A stretch of 64,000 bases of DNA from Hyaloperonospora brassicae (lineage: Eukaryota > Oomycota > Peronosporomycetes > Peronosporales > Peronosporaceae). A model generated the notes under the pieces. That model did not search any database and was not told where the DNA came from. It was given only the letters and a program-made list of their open reading frames with translations. Position numbers and translations under genes: made by a program. Every line of letters starts with the position of its first letter. Position 1 is the stretch's first letter. This document shows, piece after piece, positions 20,538-31,105 of the stretch. The stretch covers positions 248,001-312,000 of the forward strand of contig CANTFL010001486.1 in the NCBI GenBank assembly GCA_947650285.1. Direction: 5' to 3'.

Positions 20538-22598
20538 CTATCCGAGTAGTTTACCGACGCCGGCAATGGACGCTCGAGCCTTGGCTTCTGTGGGCTGGTC
20601 GCCGTCGTCGAAAAACCCATAGCCCTTGAACGTCGCTTGCTTTTTCTTGGCGGCAGTGCTGTGCGGAAAACGAATCTCTTCTTCATGCATCAACAGGTCC
20701 TGCACACGCAGCAAGAACGACTCGAGGTTCTTGAGATAGCGCTCGGTCTGGCGATGCCGCGACGATGCGCAGAACTGGATGCCTTCGTCTTTGATGATGT
20801 AGCCAATGCCGAATCCGTCTTGTACCACGGGACCAAAGCCAAACAACCGCAAACTCGGGTTGCCGCAGTTACTTGTTGACAGCACCGAGTGGTTCAGCTT
20901 GCGCCACGCGTCGTCGGCAAACAGCGCCGGTGTAGTCTTCGTGCTGTCGGCAGCCTTCTCGCGTTGCCATAGGCACTCGAGGGCGTAGAGGTGGCGCTCG
21001 GGGCCCTTGCCAGCTGCACAGTTTTGCACGTTACTGACATGTGTGGCGATTGCCTTGCGCAGCGACGCAATCTTTTCGAGCGGCGTCTTGTCCGAGAAAA
21101 ACACTTTGACAAACTCGAGCGCGTCGACTGTCATAGCTCGTGCTGCCTCTGTGCGGCCGTGTAAAAAGCGCTTGGTCAGCACCGGTTCGTAAATGCACGG
21201 CGCGTTGCCGTATTGGAAGTAGTAAGCGGCGACAAAGGCCAGTTGCACAAAAGCGTCCGGGCTCATGTTGTGCTGGGTGATAAAGAGCTTGCCAAAGGCC
21301 GTGAACTCGAGCACCTTGACCTCATTCTGCTGCATCAGGTCGCTCAGCTGGGCCTCGGCAAACTTGATGCCCTCTTGCAGCTCTTGGTCCAGTACCCACT
21401 CGAGCTTGCGCGGCTGCACGCGCGGGTGATCGGGCGCGTCGACGGGACTCAGCTGCGGCGCGCGGTACGACGCGTCCACGAAGGCGTCGCGGCCAGCTCG
21501 AATGGTCTGCGCAAAGCGGAGGACCGTGTCGGTGAACATGTCCGACACAAAGCGGAGCACCGTGTGGCCGTCCACGAACGCGTGCTCAAAGTTGCACGCG
21601 GCCACGCCGTTCTCGCACACGATCAGCTGCAGTTTGTCGTACCAGCGGTTCATGCACGTGCCCGTTTGCACGCCGTCAGTCGTAATGTTGTACGTGCCGT
21701 GCAGTGCGGTCGCAGCAGCGGCCGCTGCATCGAGCGGCGCAGTTGGATCGAGGCACACGAGGAACAGCGCGCGGTCAATGACGGCCAGCGCGGCCTCGTT
21801 CTGGCGCTGCAGCGTGGCCCGCAGCTTGGCCCACGTCGCGCGGCGCTCGGTCGTGAGCACACCGACAGCACTGGCCGCGGCCGCGACGTCGTCTGCGCGG
21901 CGCGCGTCGTCGCGGATGGCCTGGAGGTTCGCCACGAGCTCGCGCTCGGTAATGGCCGCGACGCCGTCGGGCCAGACGACGTCGAACCAGTAAAACTGGT
22001 TGCGGCAGAGCACGACAACGTGCGTCGCGCGGTCGTCGCGCAGGACGTGGTCTGCGTCGGCCGACGGCACGCGGGCACAGCCAAAGAGGCGTTTGTACTG
22101 GTGCATGCAGAGCGCCTCGTGGCCGCGCCACGTGTCGGGCTCGAGCGTCTTCTGCCGCACGGCGCGGACGACCTGGAGCGCGCCCGAGATGAGCGACGCG
22201 GCGCGCGGCAGCTGCGAGTTGCGCAAAGGCGTCGGGTCGTCGGCCAGCACGAAGAACGGGTTCCCGTGCAGCACGAGCGAGCGGCGGTGCTGGAGGTACG
22301 CGTCGGACCAGAACGCCTCAATGAACGACACGCTGTCGTGCGCGTGCGCGAGCAGCTGCTGCTGCAGACGCGGCCCGTCGCGCGCTAGAAACGCCGCCAC
22401 GCTGCGCACGGTCTGCTGCTGCTCGGCGGGCGTCTGCAGCGCGGCGACGGACGCCACGAAGCGCGCGCACGTCTCCTCCAGCGTCGGGACCGGCAGCTTC
22501 GGCAGCGCTGTCTGGTGGCGGAACGTCGCGGACGCGTCGTCGGCGGGCGGCCGCCACGTGTTTGCGGCAGCGCTTCCGGTCGCGGCGGTGGCGTCCAT
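20538..22598 (-). CDS. CRAT: Carnitine O-acyltransferase (choline/carnitine acyltransferase family, 686 aa)
   Basis: Transfers acyl groups between CoA and carnitine, linking peroxisomal/mitochondrial acyl-CoA pools. Seen in the sequence: the N-terminal family signature LPKLPVPTLEETCARFV (about residue 32), GTCMNRWYDKLQLIV, the catalytic His in NFEHAFVDGHTVLRF at residue 339, and the Ser-Thr-Ser block LSTSNCGNPS (about 570) that binds carnitine, followed by GFGPVVQDGFGIGYII. Length fits the family (about 600-700). No clear mitochondrial presequence and no C-terminal SKL-type peroxisomal signal (it ends GVGKLLG), so location is open. The size and block order favour carnitine acetyltransferase over CPT1, which has N-terminal membrane helices. 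The start is the ATG at 22,598. Intronless. Confidence 0.9.
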   Translation of the reverse strand: MDATAATGSAAANTWRPPADDASATFRHQTALPKLPVPTLEETCARFVASVAALQTPAEQQQTVRSVAAFLARDGPRLQQQLLAHAHDSVSFIEAFWSDAYLQHRRSLVLHGNPFFVLADDPTPLRNSQLPRAASLISGALQVVRAVRQKTLEPDTWRGHEALCMHQYKRLFGCARVPSADADHVLRDDRATHVVVLCRNQFYWFDVVWPDGVAAITERELVANLQAIRDDARRADDVAAAASAVGVLTTERRATWAKLRATLQRQNEAALAVIDRALFLVCLDPTAPLDAAAAAATALHGTYNITTDGVQTGTCMNRWYDKLQLIVCENGVAACNFEHAFVDGHTVLRFVSDMFTDTVLRFAQTIRAGRDAFVDASYRAPQLSPVDAPDHPRVQPRKLEWVLDQELQEGIKFAEAQLSDLMQQNEVKVLEFTAFGKLFITQHNMSPDAFVQLAFVAAYYFQYGNAPCIYEPVLTKRFLHGRTEAARAMTVDALEFVKVFFSDKTPLEKIASLRKAIATHVSNVQNCAAGKGPERHLYALECLWQREKAADSTKTTPALFADDAWRKLNHSVLSTSNCGNPSLRLFGFGPVVQDGFGIGYIIKDEGIQFCASSRHRQTERYLKNLESFLLRVQDLLMHEEEIRFPHSTAAKKKQATFKGYGFFDDGDQPTEAKARASIAGVGKLLG

Positions 22599-23058
22599 GA
22601 AGACGGCGGCGGGAAGGCGACTGCTGCGTGTGAAGGAGCGAGCTGAAGTAGCAGCAACGAGACGTCGGGGGCGGCGGCGATCCAGTACGAGGGCTCGTTG
22701 TTGTAGGTTGAATCGAGCAGAAGGACGAGCCCCCTCTCTAGGTTGCCGTGCACAAACAAGACTGCTTTCATTGTGCGTTCAAAGCACTTTTTTCCATTCT
22801 TGCTTGGTTTTACGGACGAACATCCGTCAAGTGTGCTTAACGCCGCGGTGTTCGCAGACACATACGATCGACGCTATATGGAGCATGCAAGTGGCAATGC
22901 TACAAAGCACATGCAACACACTGCCTTCACGGCGTTGGCCAGAGCTTTAGGCATCTTATACACCAACACGAACTGCCATGAGCAGTTATTCGCCATATTT
23001 TTGCATGATACAGTTATCGCATGGCACCTTCGCTTCAGCCCCGTGCTCCCGTGCGTCT
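22599..23058. other. Intergenic, nothing recognised
   Basis: About 460 bp between the start of the acyltransferase gene and the stop of the CCDC137-like gene. It holds the acyltransferase promoter by position. No element is recognisable. Confidence 0.5.
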
Positions 23059-23691
23059 CTACTTTCCAGCACGACGAACAGCTCGCGACCCAGCAGCCAG
23101 CGCCTCTGCCTTCTTCGCTGCTTTGGCTTTCTCGCGCACGAGCTGCTCGGCCCGTTTCTTGAAAATGCCCGAGAGCTTCGGCATGATCGGCGGGGCGTCC
23201 ACACGCTCCCCGAAACGCGCAGGCGCCGCGTCTTCAAAGTAGTCCTTCTTCGTCGTGCCCGTGGTCTGGTACTCGCGCTCGTAGCGCTCCTGCTCCGTCA
23301 TCTTCTTGTCGCGCGCCTTGGCCTTCTTCTTGGTCAGAAACGTCTTGCGCTTCTCGCTGCTGCGCCGGTTGCGCTTGTTCGCGTCGTAGATAACGCGCTT
23401 CACTTCGGTACTGATGCGCTTATTGAACTCGCGCATGGATTCGCCCTCGCGAATCGAATCGATCTGCAGCTTCTGCTTCGTCGACTCGGAGCCCTTTGTA
23501 TCGACGACCGACGTGCGCGCCACGAACTGATTCATGGCCTCGTCGCTCAGCATCTTGCGGCAGCGCTTCTTCGAGCGCTTCGACTGCGTGGGCGGCAGAT
23601 CGTACGCTGTCTTTGTCTTGCCATTGTCGCGCTTGCCCTTGAAGAACGGGTCGCACTGCTTGAGCTTTCGCTTCGCACTCACTCGACCCAT
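23059..23691 (-). CDS. CCDC137: CCDC137-like basic nucleolar protein (210 aa)
   Basis: A very basic protein (Lys/Arg-rich) with a conserved-looking centre: GESMREFNKRISTEVKRVI (about residues 82-100) followed by lysine-rich coiled-coil stretches (RKTFLTKKKAKARDKK) and a C-terminal block DYFEDAAPARFGERVDAPP. The order basic head, short helix with E-F-N-x-R-I, coiled coil, then FGE-V--PP is that of the CCDC137 family, whose members are nucleolar/chromosome-associated. The function in oomycetes is unknown. The start is the ATG at 23,691; CCAAT-like ATTGG lies about 30 bp upstream. The family match is from pattern memory. Confidence 0.6.
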   Translation of the reverse strand: MGRVSAKRKLKQCDPFFKGKRDNGKTKTAYDLPPTQSKRSKKRCRKMLSDEAMNQFVARTSVVDTKGSESTKQKLQIDSIREGESMREFNKRISTEVKRVIYDANKRNRRSSEKRKTFLTKKKAKARDKKMTEQERYEREYQTTGTTKKDYFEDAAPARFGERVDAPPIMPKLSGIFKKRAEQLVREKAKAAKKAEALAAGSRAVRRAGK

Positions 23692-24694
23692 GTGCGCTCG
23701 TCGTGTGCGAGTGCGACGGATTGGTTGGCGAGCGGGCTCTCTCTGTAGAAGAATACGGTCAGTTGGTGTTGTGTTGGAGGGGGGGAGTTAGAAACGGTTC
23801 GTGTGCACCACTTCGCACAAGACTGACTGCGTGCGTCTGGTACCAGCTTCTTACCCACTGCCTTCGAACGCTATAGCAGCTCAAATGTATACTGCTGACT
23901 TTCGACAGCCGTAAAACCCGATGCGCGCCGCGCTCTGTGCGTGAGATCCTCCTGTCTGCGTCGCAGCTCAGTGCGTACACTAATGCGTCGGAACATACGC
24001 AGTATGACCAACACAGCCATCTCATGTTGCATGCCACGCATGCGATTCGGAATATGATGTCGCGAGAGCTGATGGTGCTGGCGTCATGTCGGTATACACA
24101 CGCCCAATGCTATGCGTCAAGCTGACTGCGCAACAACAGCGTCTCGAGAGAGCAATGCGAGGAGTATCTTACGAGACGTCGGTGCGTGAAGCGCGTAAAC
24201 GGATGAGAACCGGCTACTACGTATCCGTCCACGCTTCGTGCGAGTACCCGATCGAGTCTGTCCGCTACAGCTCCGACCGACCGCTGCCTCAATTCCTGCA
24301 GTCGAGGCAGTATGGAACTCCATCCATTACCATTCTCCAGACAGTATGTAACTGCGTTTATCACCAATCTCCGAAATCATATTTGTCGTCTTTTCACTCG
24401 TGCTTTCGCGTGTCAAGCGTTTAGAAACGCGTCCACTGCTTCGTGCAACATCACGGCATCGATCCATCCATCCACCCACCCATCCACCCACCCATCCACC
24501 CACCCACCCACCCAATCCCCACATCCGCCTGCGTCGCCTTCCCCTCCCGTCCAAAGCGATAGTCACAGCTCGCACCGAGACCCCACGACTCTATAGAAAC
24601 GCCTCGGCCCCCCCCCGCCACCCGTCCTGCCGCCCGCGCCTCCTCCATTTCTAAACCGCTTTGACACGCCACGTCCGCTCTTCCTCTGCCTGCC
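23692..24694. other. Intergenic with CCATCCAC microsatellite before MDH
   Basis: Divergent region between the CCDC137-like gene and malate dehydrogenase. At about 24,462-24,514 there is a CCAT/CCAC tetranucleotide repeat, and a poly-C tract at about 24,608-24,616, within 230 bp of the MDH start. No further gene. Confidence 0.55.
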
Positions 24695-25714
24695 ATGTTC
24701 CCCCGCGCCTCTCCGCTCCTCTGCGCCGCGTCGCTGCGTCGCGGCTTCGCGGCCGCTGCCTCGGGCCCCTCGAAGAAGAAAGTCGCTGTGCTGGGCGCCG
24801 CCGGCGGCATCGGTCAGCCGCTGTCGCTGCTGCTCAAGGACTGCGACCACATTCAGCACCTGAGTCTCTTTGACGTGGTGCACACGCCGGGCGTCGCCGC
24901 CGACATTGGCCACATCAACACGCGCGCGCACGTGACGGGCCACGTGGGGATGGACCAAGTGGGCCCTGCGCTCGAGGGCGCCGACGTGGTGGTCATCCCG
25001 GCCGGCGTGCCGCGCAAGCCCGGCATGACGCGCGACGACCTCTTCAACACGAACGCCGGCATCGTGCAGGCGCTGGCGCGGGCGGCGGCCACGCACTGCC
25101 CCAAGGCCATGATGCTCGTGATCGCCAATCCCGTGAACTCGACGGTGCCGATCGTGGCCGAGACGTTCAAGCAGGCGGGTGTGTACGACCCCAAGCGCCT
25201 CTTTGGCGTCACGACGCTCGACGTCGTGCGCGCGGCGACGTTCGTGGCAGCGCACCAGCAGTGGGACCCGCGCGAGACGAACGTGCGCGTGATTGGCGGC
25301 CACGCCGGCACCACGATCCTGCCGCTCCTGTCGCAGCTCGAGCACGCGGCGTTCTCGGACGAGGACATTCGCCAGCTCACGCACCGCATTCAGTTTGGCG
25401 GCGATGAGGTCGTGCAGGCCAAGAACGGCACGGGGTCGGCCACGCTCTCGATGGCGTACGCTGGTGCGCGCTTTACGACGCGCCTCTTGGACGCCATGAA
25501 CGGCGCCAAAGACGTGGTCGAGTGCTCGTACACGCAGAACGACGTGACGCAGCTGCCGTTTTTCTCAGTGCCCGTGACGCTCGGGCCCAACGGTGTGCAG
25601 GAGGTGCACCACTTTGGCGACCTCTCGAGTGTCGAGCAGGCCAACTTTGACGAGATGATCGTGACGCTCGGGGCCCAGATCCAAAAGGGCGTGGAGTTTG
25701 CCAACCAGAAGTAA
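24695..25714 (+). CDS. MDH: Mitochondrial NAD-malate dehydrogenase (339 aa)
   Basis: Interconverts malate and oxaloacetate with NAD in the TCA cycle and malate shuttle. The first about 27 residues ([20 protein letters not shown]) are rich in Arg, Ser, Ala and hydrophobics without acidic residues, a typical mitochondrial presequence. Then [19 protein letters not shown] gives the NAD-binding Gly motif (about 30-47), [14 protein letters not shown] the mobile loop with substrate-binding Arg residues, [24 protein letters not shown], and [13 protein letters not shown] with the catalytic His (about 204). Length and order match the mitochondrial/glyoxysomal MDH subgroup. Intronless; the start is the first ATG of the frame. 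High GC and strong codon bias suggest high expression. Confidence 0.97.
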   Translation: MFPRASPLLCAASLRRGFAAAASGPSKKKVAVLGAAGGIGQPLSLLLKDCDHIQHLSLFDVVHTPGVAADIGHINTRAHVTGHVGMDQVGPALEGADVVVIPAGVPRKPGMTRDDLFNTNAGIVQALARAAATHCPKAMMLVIANPVNSTVPIVAETFKQAGVYDPKRLFGVTTLDVVRAATFVAAHQQWDPRETNVRVIGGHAGTTILPLLSQLEHAAFSDEDIRQLTHRIQFGGDEVVQAKNGTGSATLSMAYAGARFTTRLLDAMNGAKDVVECSYTQNDVTQLPFFSVPVTLGPNGVQEVHHFGDLSSVEQANFDEMIVTLGAQIQKGVEFANQK

Positions 25715-26474
25715 GCGTTGCCCGACAGGCGAGCAGCCGTGTTGACGTGCTTGTTCTGGGCGCTGCCTTGTCGCTGGCCTCTTGGCTTGAGGTGACCACA
25801 AGGCGACTTGCTACCGGGCGGATGACGTGGTTGGAGGTCAAGCTTGGGTTGCAGCGGTACGCCATAGCCCGATCGAATGCAAATATACTCACTGTGTTGG
25901 TCCACGGTCCGTGTGTATCATATGCCGTGTCAAATCGCTATCGAACTCGCTCGATCGCTCGCCTTCAGTGGCGTAAACTGATCGTCCAGAGCTACACACT
26001 CACTTAGTCGATCGCAATAGTACCATTGTGGCAAGTGTTGACGTTGTTGTGCTTTAACAGTCAGGTGTAGACAGACTACTTGGAGGGAAAGAAGTCAATA
26101 GTGCACAGCGTTTTAGGAGAATGCAGACACTACGTCTTTGTTGGCATCACCTTATGGGGTAAGTCAAGTACAAGAACGGGTCGGTGGACGCTGGCGTTGC
26201 TACTTTGGCTTGGACGGTTCCAGGCATCTTGCACACGTTCTTGCCGTTCGATCGACAATGTGAACCTCACTTACTACCTATGGGTGCAGCTTCGCCGATT
26301 AAGGAGGAATGCCAAAGGAAGAGAGAGAGAAAGCAGACGCGTCTACTTTCAACCATTTACTGGTTGCAGGATGTCTGATGTAGCGTAAGCCTGGTTAGCA
26401 ACGCTGGTACCTCGTTCGAGTCCAGATGTTGTACGGGGTGGTCACCGCAGGCGACGGCTCTCTTGGCTACCTGG
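25715..26474. other. Intergenic, weak tRNA-like sequence only
   Basis: No protein gene. Around 26,376-26,432 a stretch has an A-box-like TAGCGTAAGCCTGG and a B-box-like GTTCGAGTCC at tRNA-like spacing, but the arms flanking the B box do not pair, so it is not a working tRNA gene; a tRNA-derived SINE relic is possible. Confidence 0.3.
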
Positions 26475-27950
26475 CTAGTCGGCGCAAACGTATGAGCAGG
26501 CGTGTTCCTCGGATCTTGGTCTCGTCCCTGCAAATCTCCCGCTTCGCGACTGCTCGAAGTTGCCCGTAGACTTGTTCAACAAAATTCCTCGACACCTCCT
26601 GCAAGAATTACCTCTTCGCGTCGAGACACAACGCAATTGCGTTGAATCCACGAAGTTGTTGTACAAATGCTACTAAGCAGTCGCCATAGCTTCTTCCAGA
26701 CCAGCGCAGAGTCTTGCTCTTCGTCTGGATGATCTCGCACGATACAGTCCGTGGCCACCTATGACAGCGCCAGCGCTGCTCGGCTGGCTGTATGGGTTGC
26801 GAAAGTGTTGCAGTTGGCTCACTTCACAACGTTCTCCCGTCCAATGACAAGTAAGTCTATGCCAGCAAAATTGGGCACCGGGACATGTCCAGAAGATGTG
26901 TTCCGGCGTCTTGACCACTCCACGGCAGCATCGACCTCTTGACAAGAGGGGTCAAGCTCCCGTCCCGCAAAATGAAGGTCATGTTGTCTCACCGTCAATC
27001 GATAGCAGACCCGTACTTGGTATTCAGTAAGCTCGGCGCCGTGCGCCCAAAGCAGCGCACAGGAGTCTGTGCAAACGCAGCAGCTTGCCAAGCGCTATTG
27101 CGCGCTGCAGTCTCAAATCCGGTCATCATCTGATGCAGTGCCCTGCCGGGACCTTTCAGCAATCGAAAAGGTTGGGCTTTTATGCCAACAGAACATGTCT
27201 GTTCGCGACTGAGTTCGGGACACTCCACGGGAGCTCATTGACCAGCGGGTGCGCGAAAAAGACAACGCCGCGTGCAGATTGGCTCCAACAAGTGTCAGAC
27301 CGTCAGCTGTTGTCCACTGATCCAGTATGTTGTCCGCAGCATCTCTCCAGTGAACACCACCCCTCTCCTGGTCAAGCAGGATACCTACTCCCCGCTCAGT
27401 AGACGCGCACTCGCCGACTCGCGTTACTCGCCCGGCAAAAGTGACTCTCAACCACAGGCCGAACCAAATCTGGTGGGTGCCGCTGGCGCAGGGTCCGCTG
27501 AATTTGGAGATTGCCGCCACTGGTTATATCCGGCGCACTGGGCAGTATCTGTTGGAAGGAGGAGAGTGTTTGTATGCACTGCGTCGTTGCATAACGGACG
27601 ACAGCCGATGGGTCGCAGGATGCGAAGAGTCGCTTGAAGCTGCGAGTGAGATTTGCACAAGTGGGCGCAGTAGTTTGCATGAGCACGACGGTAATACACA
27701 GTCTGCAAAACAACCACATCCGCGCACTTGTCTCCTACACGCACGCAGATGCAAAGTCAGTAGTATTGCCCCCCCCTCCAGCGACGCAACTTGGCGTGTT
27801 GGTGTCTGTATTGTCCAACCGGAGGAACGACGAAAGAGTACGTGCGGACGTCGACCCTCTGCAGGACCGGCTCCGCTAGTGAGTGAGTGGGAACGTGAGG
27901 TGTATTTAGGTACGCGTACGACAGTTGATATTCTGTATCTGGGCAACTAA
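26475..27950 (-). mobile_element. Degraded LINE-type retrotransposon, 3' half
   Basis: Several minus-strand frames broken by stops and frameshifts together read like the C-terminal part of a non-LTR retrotransposon ORF2. The clearest block is at about 26,800-26,945: TPEHIFWTCPGAQFCWHRL, the zinc-finger (zf-RVT type) signature that follows the reverse transcriptase in such elements. Upstream on the minus strand (27,113-27,520) another block (HQIWFGLWLRVTF) fits the region just before it. No intact frame remains. Confidence 0.6.
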
Positions 27951-28082
27951 GTAACCGCAACGAAGACTGTAAGAATACAGTCTTCCCTCCGATAAGTTTT
28001 CCCCCGACAAAGCTATAACCTCTAGTAGGGTATCGATCTTCGCGTCCATTGACCTCGCTCTACAGCCGCTAAGTTATAAGTT

Positions 28083-29139
28083 TCAAGATATGAACAAATA
28101 GGGCAACATGACTTTGAAAATGAGCACTTGTTTTCGTATTATAGAAGAAAAAAAACTACTTGAACCACATGCCGAGGGGGATTTGGGCGGGGGGAGTGTT
28201 GCAGAGATCAAGCTGGAGGTTGCAAAGGAATTTATAAGCTGCTTGGTGAATTTCCTGGGACACGTCGAGCAGGGAGCAGGCATCGCGAAGGAGGTTAATC
28301 TTCTCGGTTCTGGTAAATGTTTCTGCGACAGGTGCCGCATCTTCACTGTTTTCCTCTCATCATCTGTCTCCAAAACCTCTTTTAGAATCTCGTTGTCGGT
28401 AAGATCAGACAGAGCAGTCTCATCCTCTTCGATGAGATCGAGAAGCTCCAAATCTTTATGGGATCTCGGACATGCAGCTTCTTGAGCTGTGCTATCAGCT
28501 CTTACTCCAGCTCACTTTATTCCTCCCCGACATCCGTTGCGCCATCTTTACTCCCTTCTACACTCCACTGCACTTGAAATGACCGATTCAGTAGAAAAGG
28601 GCCCCTTGTGGATGAAGCAGTTGGCAATGGTAGTACTTGGAATCTCGTTCCAGGCAGCCACCGACCAGCGCATGGCAATAATTTGGTTGACTTTGTACAT
28701 GTTAAAACCCTCCGTACGCTCGTCACAGTCGATCGCAATCTGCAGATGGCAACGGCGACACCGCCGCTTGAACACTGCGATGACACCAGCACCTATCGGC
28801 TGAATCATGATGGTTGTACGTGGTGAAAGCAGCCGGACTTTGACGTTAGCTAACGTAAGGTCATTCGTCATATGCGACGAAGCGTTTTCAATCAATAGAA
28901 GGAATTTCTACTTTTGATCTGAAACAATACAATATTAGAATAAACGTTTTCTTATTTCAAATGGCTACGCACCTTCATTGCTTTGTATAGCTTTGCAAGT
29001 CATTCCTGGAAGAACACGCCCATCATTCAAGCCTTTGTGTTGTTCCGATAGAGAAATCCATGTGCTTGACCTGGTTTCTTGTCAAAGTAGCGGGGCCTCT
29101 TGGTTTTTCCGATAAAGAGATGCTGCAGCTTGTCAGATC
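28083..29139 (-). pseudogene. pogo transposase remnant, catalytic (DDE) half
   Basis: Directly after the LTR the minus strand resumes with SDKLQHLFIGKTKRPRYF, then a frameshifted stretch, then LTLANVKVRLLSPRTT (about 28,830) with IENASSHMT before it, the place of the second/third catalytic Asp of DDE_1 transposases (the DNASSH motif reads ENASSH here, so the Asp is lost), and IQPIGAGVIAVFKRR. The C-terminal acidic tail (LIEEDETALSDLTDNEI) ends at about 28,400. The loss of the Asp and the stops show that it is inactive. Confidence 0.75.
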
Positions 29140-29964
29140 TGTGATGTAGATAATTTCAGTCCCGGAATATTAGTTTGGCGACTTAAGTGTCGGCGACTCG
29201 AGCGACAGTGGCAAAGGTCGGCAAATGAGTGTCGACGACTCGGGTGTCGGCGACTTGCGTGTCGGTGACTCAAGGGTATAGCAGGATGCGGGTATATCGA
29301 ACGACAGATTCATCACTTTATTCGTATAGGGACTAGGGAAGGACAGAGAGCTATTCAAACTGGCTCTGAGAGAAAGCGAAAGAGATAAACCAATTCAGAG
29401 GAGAAGTTTCGAAGTCCAAGACACGCGTACACTGAAGGTAAGTCCCCGCGTGGGCTAGAATATGCCTGCCGTCGCACCTCGAGAGGCATAGCTTGTAGAG
29501 GTATCGACTGGTAGCGTCAAGAGTTGAGAAGGCCCGGGTTGGGCAGCGCTCGCTACTAGCGAAAGAAAGAGTCTCGTCGTCGACGAGCCGGTGACCTAAT
29601 AGACGGCTCCGTTGAAAGTCTTGTCAAGCGACAAGACGGTAGGCCTCAGCCGAGGGCATCGTAATTCTTCTAGTAAGACGGAAACTACGCCCGGTGACCT
29701 GTAAAAGCGCGTGAGCGTCGGCTTCCACCCGTTGGTGTGGAGTCACAGGAAGAAAGAGGTTTAGAGGCTGCTGAGCTCAGGCAGGCCTCTGTAGGAGTGG
29801 TTGTAAAGAATCGGCTAGGCGAAAGCCGCAACTGAACCCGAAGGGGAAAACCACGTAGGGATTTATCCAAACGTACTAGCCCGTTGCGCTGACTAAGCTT
29901 GGCGATTGTTGTGTTTGTACATTGAGGCTGTTATACGACGGAATTGACTAACCACTATACCACA
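29140..29964. repeat. Solo-LTR-like element, copy 1 (inside pogo)
   Basis: Bounded by TGTG...CACA and by a 4-bp direct repeat GATC (29,136-29,139 and 29,965-29,968). Removing it rejoins the pogo transposase frame. About 520 bp (29,421-29,942) are nearly identical, in inverted orientation, to the copy at 45,808-46,831; the other end diverges into a short 15-bp-period repeat (about 29,166-29,277, GAGTCGCCGACAC-like). A pol III A-box-like TGGTATAGTGG sits 3 bp inside one end. A 61-codon frame (29,685-29,870) is conserved in both copies. Confidence 0.8.
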
Positions 29965-30229
29965 GATCCATCAGCATTTGCAGTGAGCGCAATTGTAATC
30001 CGCGACTGCATAGGATATCAGTGCATACCCATGTGGTAGTATATGGCAACAGGCATTCTGCGATACACTCACCTTGTCTTTTTGTGTCCTTCAATTTTTT
30101 TGCTGTGCAATAGTCCTGTCAGGCGTCATGCTGTAGTATAGACCTGCAAATTAATTTTGTCAGACTCGGTTTCAACTAGAAATATAACATACGAAATTTA
30201 CCGGTTTAATCCATGTTTAAACATCACAT

Positions 30230-30690
30230 AGCGTGTACTCTGCAATGACCTTCTTTACACCAGGCAGAGCTTTATTCATAGCCTCCACGTCCACCGAGCC
30301 GCTTTCACTGTAAATCTTGATAGAGCGTAGCATGTGACGTAGCTAGAATTTATGAAGCCATCCTTGCGAGAACGTGATGGCGTCGTCAGGAGTACCAAGC
30401 AATTAGGCAAGACGATGAGCCTTCGCACAGATGATGTCCCCGGTGATAATCCCTCCGCGGTGTTGACATTGCAGTACCCAAAGAGACACAGCTTCTTCCA
30501 GCATGGGGTGTTGGACCAGTCGCTTTCGCTTTTAATTTAGACTGCTTGGATCCATATTTTCTAGATTAGACTGCTTTCGAAAGAACTTGCTGATTGATGC
30601 CTGTTACAGCGTTTTGACAAGGCCTAACTCCATCGTAGCCCATTTCGCCAGTGCCTTTTGAGATAAATATGGGTTCTCATCCTTTTTTGC
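30230..30690 (-). pseudogene. pogo transposase remnant, DNA-binding half
   Basis: Minus-strand translation gives an HTH/CENP-B-type DNA-binding region with stops: NPYLSQKALAKWATMELGL near 30,660, FSQGWLHKF near 30,370, and SESGSVDVEAMNKALPG near 30,270. Further along (to about 29,970) comes SMTPDRTIAQQ, the segment around the first catalytic Asp (that Asp codon itself is not preserved in frame). The frame then reaches the LTR insertion after a TANADGS-like segment. Confidence 0.75.
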
Positions 30691-31105
30691 GTATTTGCAG
30701 ACGGTGTCTATTGTTAAGACGGATCTGCGACATTTTATACTGATAAGATATCACACTAACAGGTAAGACACGGTTAAAAATGTAAATATGTGGCTTTCCC
30801 TGTGTAATAATTGTTATCTCAGACAAAAGAAGCTATGTGTGCGTCTCATACCGTTGGGAAGGTAGCAAATTAGCCAGGATCCTGAGACTTCTGTTCTGTT
30901 CCAGAGGTGAAAGCCTCATGGATGGACTTTGGTTTTTACTTAAGGGAAGTGGGGGGTTGGTTTGGGTGCCCAGGTCCGCTTATTTATCACTCAATTGATT
31001 GATTTTCAATATGTACGATACACAAAAATCAACAAGCTATAAGCTCTGCTAAGTTGTGGTGACTGTCGTCCACCATAACCATAACTAATCGGAGGGAAGA
31101 CTGTA

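Larger units (their letters stand above)
27978..31103 (-). mobile_element. pogo/Tigger-type DNA transposon with TIRs and TA duplication, interrupted
   Basis: The ends are inverted copies of a 21-bp sequence beginning CAGTCTTCCCTCCGAT (27,978-27,998 and 31,083-31,103, one mismatch), each flanked by TA (27,976-27,977; 31,104-31,105), the target duplication of Tc1/mariner-pogo elements. Inside, on the minus strand, lie the two halves of a pogo-type transposase (listed separately), split by a solo LTR at 29,140-29,964. Total 3,126 bp including the insert. The coding parts contain several stops, so the element is dead. Confidence 0.88.

Noticed and set aside
26376..26432. Functional tRNA gene
   Set aside because: The stretches flanking the TTCGAGT loop (CCTCG and CCAGA) do not pair, and no acceptor stem closes.
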